From positions 1,983,001 to 2,047,000 of the forward strand of contig NC_037089.1 of assembly GCF_002994745.2 (NCBI RefSeq): a DNA stretch of 64,000 nt, in the 5' to 3' direction. The translations under genes and the position numbers were made by a program. Source of the stretch: Rosa chinensis (Eukaryota; Streptophyta; Magnoliopsida; Rosales; Rosaceae). Position 1 is the stretch's first letter. Each line of letters begins with the position of its first letter. This document shows, piece by piece, positions 58,877 to 64,000 of the stretch. Below the pieces are notes generated by a model. That model was not told the DNA's origin and did not search any database. It was given only the letters and a program-made list of their open reading frames with translations.

Positions 58877-60458
58877 TTATTTATTCAATTCACAAAACCA
58901 TCTTCTTTTTTTTAGAAGACAAGCATCCATATCAATTATAACACACAAAACTTCATCTTTATAATGCTTACCAATAGATACTGGTACTTTGCAGGACTTA
59001 GCAACTCGAACTTGTGGACCTTTCTTGACCCATCCCAGAGAATAGGGTGTCTCATGAAGCTGTGTAGGTAACTGCAGATACTCCACCAATTTTCTGGCTA
59101 CGAAATTTTTGCAGCTACCATTATCAACAATTAGATTGCACACTTTGTTATTAATGGAACAAAGTGACCTGAAAATATTATGTCGCTGCCCATCTTCGTT
59201 AGGAGATAATAAGATCCTCTGCAACACAATATTAATCTTTTCAGGAGACTCCTCCACTGCAAACTCTACACCTTCATATTCATCACATCTTCCAACTTCT
59301 TCATCATCTTCATCATAATCATCTATAAGGGCATATTGTCTTCTCTCAGGACACACATTAGACCTATGTCCAAGCTTGTTGCATCTATAGCAGAGTTCTG
59401 TTGTAGGCCTCGCATAAGGATTATTAGGCTTCTGATGTGGGACCCTATTTTGAGCACCACTGGAACTGCTAGAACTGCTAGCCCCTTTAAAAGGTTGATT
59501 GGAAGCCCTATGAGAACTCTTTGTGTTTTGTTGTATGGCTTTTGCTTTACCAGCTGAGGAGTTCCCCAACTCTGTGCTCTTTTGATAGGTATACCTTTGG
59601 AAAGAAGAAGCTCGTGAAGGCTTCTCTAATTGTTCTGCTTTCAATGTTAGGCTTGTAGCTTCTGTCACAGTCCACACAGTTTGCAATCCAATTTTTCCTG
59701 AATGGCGGGCTTCAGCCCACTGATATAGCGAGCCACCTTCTGACCTTCAGTTTCTCCTAGTTCATTACGCTCTAAATAGCGTAAGAACTTACCAGTGTAC
59801 TCAGCCACGGTCCTAGTGCCTTGAACACATTCAATATACAACCTGTAAAGAATCTGCTCATAATCATCCGGTAAGAATCTCTCCGTCATAAGTTGTTTCA
59901 TTCGTCGCCATGTTTTAACCCCCTGTTTCCTCTGTTTCTTCCAAGTATTCTGCAACTTATCCCACCAAACTGCAGCAGTACTCTTTAATCGCCAGGCAAC
60001 ATGCTTAACCTGCTTGTTTTTAGGAACCTCCATAATCTCAAAGAATCTGTCCACCTGAAGTTGCCAATCCAGATAATCTTCCACACCCAAGTTGCCTGAA
60101 AAGAAATGAATTTCAGCCTTGACTTTGTAATCCTGATAAGATTGTCCTTGTTGTTCAGGTTGCACAATTTCTTCTGCAGAATCAGATTCTGAATTATTAT
60201 CAACAACTTTACCATGTGGAGCCCTAACTCGCTAGCCTCCTTCCCTGCCTCTATTCCGGTTGTTGTTGTTGTTCCTCCCTCCCAACAATCCACGAGTTTC
60301 TCCGATCTGATTGTTCATGGAGTCGTTCACGGTGTTGAGGGCAGCAGTAAACGCTGCGGTAAGAGAAGTAGTAAGAGCATCAAGATCTGCTTTTGTAACT
60401 TCACCCATTGCTACTAAGGTACATAGGAGAGACAGGGAAGACCTTCTCTGATACCACC
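58877..60458 (-). mobile_element. Ty3/gypsy retrotransposon fragment: gag, zinc knuckle, protease start
   Basis: Read on the minus strand from the primer-binding site TGGTATCAGAG (60456-60446): an ATG at 60408 begins MGEVTKADLDALT; an in-frame TAG lies at 60234-60232. The retrotransposon gag domain follows (60165-59680: [34 protein letters not shown]). A one-base shift near 59680 precedes a Ser-rich linker and the CYRCNKLGHRSNVCP zinc knuckle. Then comes an aspartic-protease-like segment with IVDNGSCKNF, ending near 58877. Reverse transcriptase, integrase and the second LTR are absent, so the element is truncated and inactive. Confidence 0.88.
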
Positions 60459-60813
60459 TGACGCAGTCGGAAAGATTACCTAAGGTTTACAAGCAATAAA
60501 CTTAAAACAAAGGTTCTGGAGTCCACTAGAGATAAAAGAGAAAATTCTCAATTTAATTGATAATATGATAAAAGATAGGTTCTGCAGCCGTTGAAGGTTG
60601 CTTATATATGAGAAAAGAAACCCTAGGATGACTAACAATGAAACCCTAAAGCCTATGAGTAAAAATAAAACAAATCCAAAACAAACTAGGAAACCGAAAA
60701 TTCTGAAAAACAGTAAATTGCATTTTTGAGACCCTAAACGACCCCGAAAGCCCAAAAAAGCCCACACGTCGTAGCATAGCAACGAGTTTTGTTCCTGGCG
60801 TCGTTCCCTTTCA
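60459..60813 (-). mobile_element. Probable single LTR of the gypsy fragment
   Basis: Directly abuts the primer-binding site with a 2-base gap. On the minus strand the candidate begins TGAAAGGGAACGACG at 60813 and ends GACTGCGTCA at 60459 (TG...CA ends). Boundaries at the 60813 side are tentative because the partner LTR is missing. Confidence 0.55.
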
Positions 60814-61102
60814 GAAAAGCTATAGCAATCGCGAATCGGACACCGAATGCCAAAGTTGCAATAGTAACTTGGATTTTCCTCTTTTTACACGATCGAGCTG
60901 TTATTCAATTCGGACTATCATTTGTTCTACATCATGAATCCTGGTATTTTCTTTCATCATTCATATCAAACCATTAGCCAATTCCACTCATGTATCCTCC
61001 TATTTTTCTATTAGCTCCGTTTGATTACCGAATACTAGATTAACAACAAGAGCATGGGGTCAAATAAGAAATTTCTGAAATAATATATATTTGAGTAAAA
61101 AA
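60814..61102. other. Spacer with a detached dioxygenase 3'-flank block
   Basis: About 60936-61000 (CTGGTATTTTCTTTCATC...CAATTCCACTCATG) matches the 3' flanks of copies A and B without any adjoining gene. Confidence 0.5.
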
Positions 61103-61110
61103 GTACTAGT

Positions 61111-61147
<37 letters not shown>

Positions 61148-62269
61148 AAGGAAAATTTTGCAAACAGTACACCAAGTAAAGGCCTCTAATAATTCTTATA
61201 CACAAAATTTCAAACCAAACATTTCGGTACATGAAATCTAAAACTCGACCCACTATCAGTACACGACGTCAATTTTTGACACCAAAATATCCATTATGCC
61301 CTCAATTTTTTTTTTAATAATTTTTTTTCTGTTATTTTTTTTTCCTTCGTTTTTATCTCTTTCATCTTCCTTCTTCTGGGCTCACTCCCTCGCTTCCAAC
61401 GCCGCCTTCCTCACCTCCACGCTTACTCCCTCGCTTCCAACGCCGCCCTTGCGAGGTGAGCTTCTCCCGCTGCTGCCGCTCCGCCTCCACGTGGTTGAGC
61501 GGCGTGTCTCGGCCCAGCCCGGGTTTCCTGCTCGGTTTCTTCGACGCTATTTTCATCTGGCAGTCGGAATCTGCGAAGTCCTGGTTTGGGTTCGGAGCTC
61601 CGTTCTTCTTCTTGCTAGAACCAAAAACATGTTTCTTGTCGTCATTGTACTAGCTGTGATCCTCTTCCTGCACGTCGGCAATGATGCCGATGTCAAAAAT
61701 GGAGAAGTTCCGGTTGATGAACTCGAGCGGTCTTGTTTCCTGGTCGGGCTTATCCGACCCGAACAACGACTTGGCTTGCTGGATCAACCCCCAGTTCTCT
61801 CTTATCAAACCGGAGGAACCCATTTCAAGAACACCGTCGGAAGTTGGGATGCAGATCAAGGTCCCGATCCCGTGGATTTGGGCCTCTTTGGCTCTCTTGC
61901 AGTTGTTGAACTGAAGCTCGTGGGCCCCGCTCAGCCAGATTGAGGTCCTGGAGCCGAAGGCCTTGCCGGGAACAGAGCCGTCCCCGACTGCGAAAGATCG
62001 AGTGAGGGAGTGAGCCCGGAAGAAGGAAGAAGAAAGAGATAAAAACGAAGGAAAAAAAATAACAGAAAAAAAAATTATTAAAAAAAAAAGAACTGAGGGC
62101 ATAATGGATATTTTTGTGTCAAAAATTGACGTCGTGTACTGATAGTGGGTCGAGTTTCAGATTTCGTGTACAGAAATGTTTTGTTTGAAACTTTGTGTAT
62201 AAGAATTATTAGTGGCCTTTACTTGGTGTACTGTTTGCGAAATTTTTCCAAAAAAAAAAGTACTAGTTG
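61103..62269 (-). mobile_element. Long-TIR (Pack-MULE-like) element carrying a captured bHLH-MYC gene fragment
   Basis: GTACTAGTTG (up to 16 bp with preceding A residues) occurs at 61103-61112 and 62260-62269. Inverted arms of about 230 bp run from 61150 (GGAAAATTTTGCAAACAGTA) and to 62249 (inverse GGAAAAATTTCGCAAACAGTA). Between them the minus strand (about 61990-61455) encodes SVPGKAF...WLSGAHELQ, then ERA-like KRAKEAQIHGIGTLICIPTS, LEMGSSGLI, one stop, KKPSRKPGLGRDTPLNHVEA and ERQQREKL. This is the end of the MYC_N domain plus the bHLH basic region of a MYC2-like factor. No transposase is present. An (AT)n run (about 61113-61143) lies between the left duplication and the arm. Confidence 0.8.
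61455..61990 (-). pseudogene. Captured bHLH-MYC transcription factor fragment
   Basis: About 175 codons contiguous in one frame with a single internal TAG (near 61648), beginning inside the bHLH-MYC_N domain and ending in the basic region after ERQQREKL, where the sequence turns into Lys/Arg/Gly-rich, non-homologous frame. The helix-loop-helix dimerisation part is missing. MYC2-type parents are usually intronless, so capture of genomic DNA without introns is expected. It could in principle yield an antisense or truncated transcript, but nothing shows that it is expressed. Confidence 0.8.
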
Positions 62270-62724
62270 CTCACATCAGAATGTGCAATTTAGTTCCGAG
62301 CTAGTCTAGTATCGACACCTATATTTCGTACCGATGATCTTGCATTTGTTTTTTTTTTTTTTGATACAAACTGATAATCTTGCAATAACTCCAATATCTG
62401 CTTTTCTTTCTTTTTCTTTAATTTTAGACACTGAGACTAGCAATAGGATAGGCCTGAACCAGAAAGACATCAACATTATGCATAGTTGCATATTTTGACT
62501 GCCTACCAAGATTCAACATATTAAAATAGGATTGACTCGGCTTCTTTTTTTCTTGGCCTATGATATCACGCATCACCCTCTCTCCCTCTCTCTCTCTGAT
62601 CTGAATACAATAAAGTCCAATTCTTCTGTCATTTGCTTATGAAGTTATCATAAGAGCACTCAGCAATTAGCAGCTAAATCTACAAAAAAACCTTTACAAC
62701 ATCCACACAGAAAGAAAGAAAGAC
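62270..62724 (+). promoter_or_regulatory. Promoter region of copy E (duplicate of copy D's)
   Basis: From about 62320 it follows 56147-56615 with small indels, including the CT-rich patch and the leader CACACAGAAAGAAAGAAAGAC. Confidence 0.55.
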
Positions 62725-64000
62725 ATGGCTGAATCTTCCACTCCTGCCAAGGTCGAGTTATTAGCAACCAAAACTGTGCAAGAGCAACTCACTGAAGGAG
62801 AAGTACTGGTGCCACAGAAATATATTCTCAAAGATGGAATCCCACTCCCAAATGCTTCTGTTGAGTTGATGGATGTTCCAGTTATTGATCTTGGTCTCCT
62901 CGCACCTTCCTCATTCAGTATGGAAGAATTTGACAAACTCAGATCAGCTCTTACCAAATGGGGTTGCTTTCAGGTATGAATTCAAACAACTTGAGAATCT
63001 CTTAGAAGTTCCAAATCTAATACCAACTTCTGTGATTGTTGACTTACTATGTATAACAAATTTGAGGCTGCTTATTGTATTTTCCAGGTAATAAACCATG
63101 GAATGACTCCTGAATTCCTTGACAAAGTCCGTGAAATCACGAAACAATTTTTTGCACTTCCACTGCAAGAGAAGCAGAAATATTTGAGGCCAGTCGACAA
63201 CATTGAAGGATATGGGAATGACATGGTTTTTTCAGAGCAGCAAACACTTGATTGGACAGATAGACTATACCTTACTGTATATCCACCAGACATGCGCAAG
63301 CTCAAGTTTTGGCCTGAAAATCCCAAATCTTTTAGGTAACATATATGGTCAGAACTTAGAACTCCCATTTTTATCAAGCCATTGAAAGATGGTTTTTCAT
63401 CCTATAAATGATGTACACTGCAGGGATACTCTAGACCAATATACCAGTAAGTTACAGGTCATAACAGAAACTGTCCTTAAGGCCATGGCGCGGTCATTGA
63501 ATTTGGAGGAAGATTGCTTTCTGGACAAGTATGGAGAACAAAGGAAAATGGATGCTAGGTTTAACTTCTATCCTCCTTGTTCAAGGCCTGATCGCGTACT
63601 AGGTGTCAAGCCACATGCAGATGGAACAATAATCACCCTTCTGTTGCAAGATAAAGAAGTGGAAGGTCTTCAATTTCTGAAAGATGATCAATGGTTTAGA
63701 GCTCCAATTGTTCCTGAGGCACTTCTCATTAATGTTGGTGATCAAGCAGAGGTAACTAAAGCTTTAAATGCCTTTGTGTCTCAATGTTTTGGCTAAGACC
63801 AACTAATTGCCATCCAAACCTGTTCTTTGTGATGCACAGATATTGACTAATGGACTGTTCAAGAGCCCAGTGCACAAGGTAGTGACAAATGCAGAAAAGG
63901 AGAGGATTTCTTTGGCTGCGTTTTGTGTCCCGGATTCAGAGACAGAGATTGAACCCTTTGAAAGCCTCATCAATGAGTCAAGGCCAAGGTTGTACAAAAA
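62725..64000 (+). CDS. SRG1-like 2-oxoglutarate/Fe(II)-dependent dioxygenase, copy E (cut by window end)
   Basis: Exons 62725-62973, 63088-63335, 63424-63751 and 63840 to beyond 64000. Exon 1 is identical in protein to copy D. Later differences are few (DRLFL to DRLYL, PDKRK to PDMRK, DQYAS to DQYTS, LKDGQ to LKDDQ, LATF to LAAF, ETDIE to ETEIE). All catalytic residues visible are kept. The introns are also nearly identical to those of D, so the duplication is recent or the pair undergoes gene conversion. The stop codon lies outside the window. Confidence 0.92.

Noticed and set aside
61296..61943. 215-residue + strand open frame
   Set aside because: Antisense to the captured bHLH-MYC fragment and one inverted arm; no protein family match of its own.

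Overview
The window is nuclear DNA from a flowering plant. Genes are rich in short GT-AG introns, separated by AT-rich spacers with MITEs, LINE-derived inserts and (GA)n, (GT)n and (AT)n microsatellites. Several proteins are plant-specific (a TIP1-type ankyrin S-acyltransferase, a plastid PHT4 transporter, ECA1/prolamin-like secreted peptides, SRG1-like dioxygenases). The resemblance pattern suggests a eudicot, probably Rosaceae of the Fragaria/Rosa/Potentilla group; that placement is an inference from memory, not a search result. All intron-exon models were joined by hand from splice consensus and reading phase.

Left third (1-24 kb): a LINE-type insertion with a perfect 13-bp target duplication; a 15-exon LRR gene in which most repeats occupy one 72-nt exon each; the 13-exon TIP1/PAT24 gene; two decayed prolamin-like genes; a three-exon gene for a very acidic nuclear-type protein; a long-TIR MITE; a truncated LINE ORF1; and an intronless TTM3-type triphosphate tunnel metalloenzyme.

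Middle (24-48 kb): a fragment resembling a Ste20-like kinase N-terminus carrying a 109-bp (GA)n tract; a NAP1-like pseudogene; a tandem pair of intact prolamin-like secreted-peptide genes with duplicated promoters; TIR and LINE elements; a 9-exon GH79 heparanase-like gene; and, convergent to it, a 15-exon PHT4;2-type plastid anion/phosphate transporter with one GC-AG intron.

Right third (48-64 kb): a cluster of SRG1-like 2-oxoglutarate/Fe(II) dioxygenases. Four complete genes and one cut by the window edge all lie on the + strand, with several relics. Copies A and C are near-identical, as are D and E; B is diverged. A, B and C are each followed by an inverted remnant of a dioxygenase last exon. 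D and E are separated by a truncated Ty3/gypsy element and a TIR element that has captured part of a MYC-type bHLH gene. The TRIM remnant lies between C and D. This cluster is the most dynamic part of the window and a reasonable candidate for lineage-specific specialised metabolism, but no substrate can be read from the sequence. I see no convincing evidence of a wholly new molecular system; the most unusual objects are the bHLH-capturing element and the repeated gene-plus-inverted-remnant structure.
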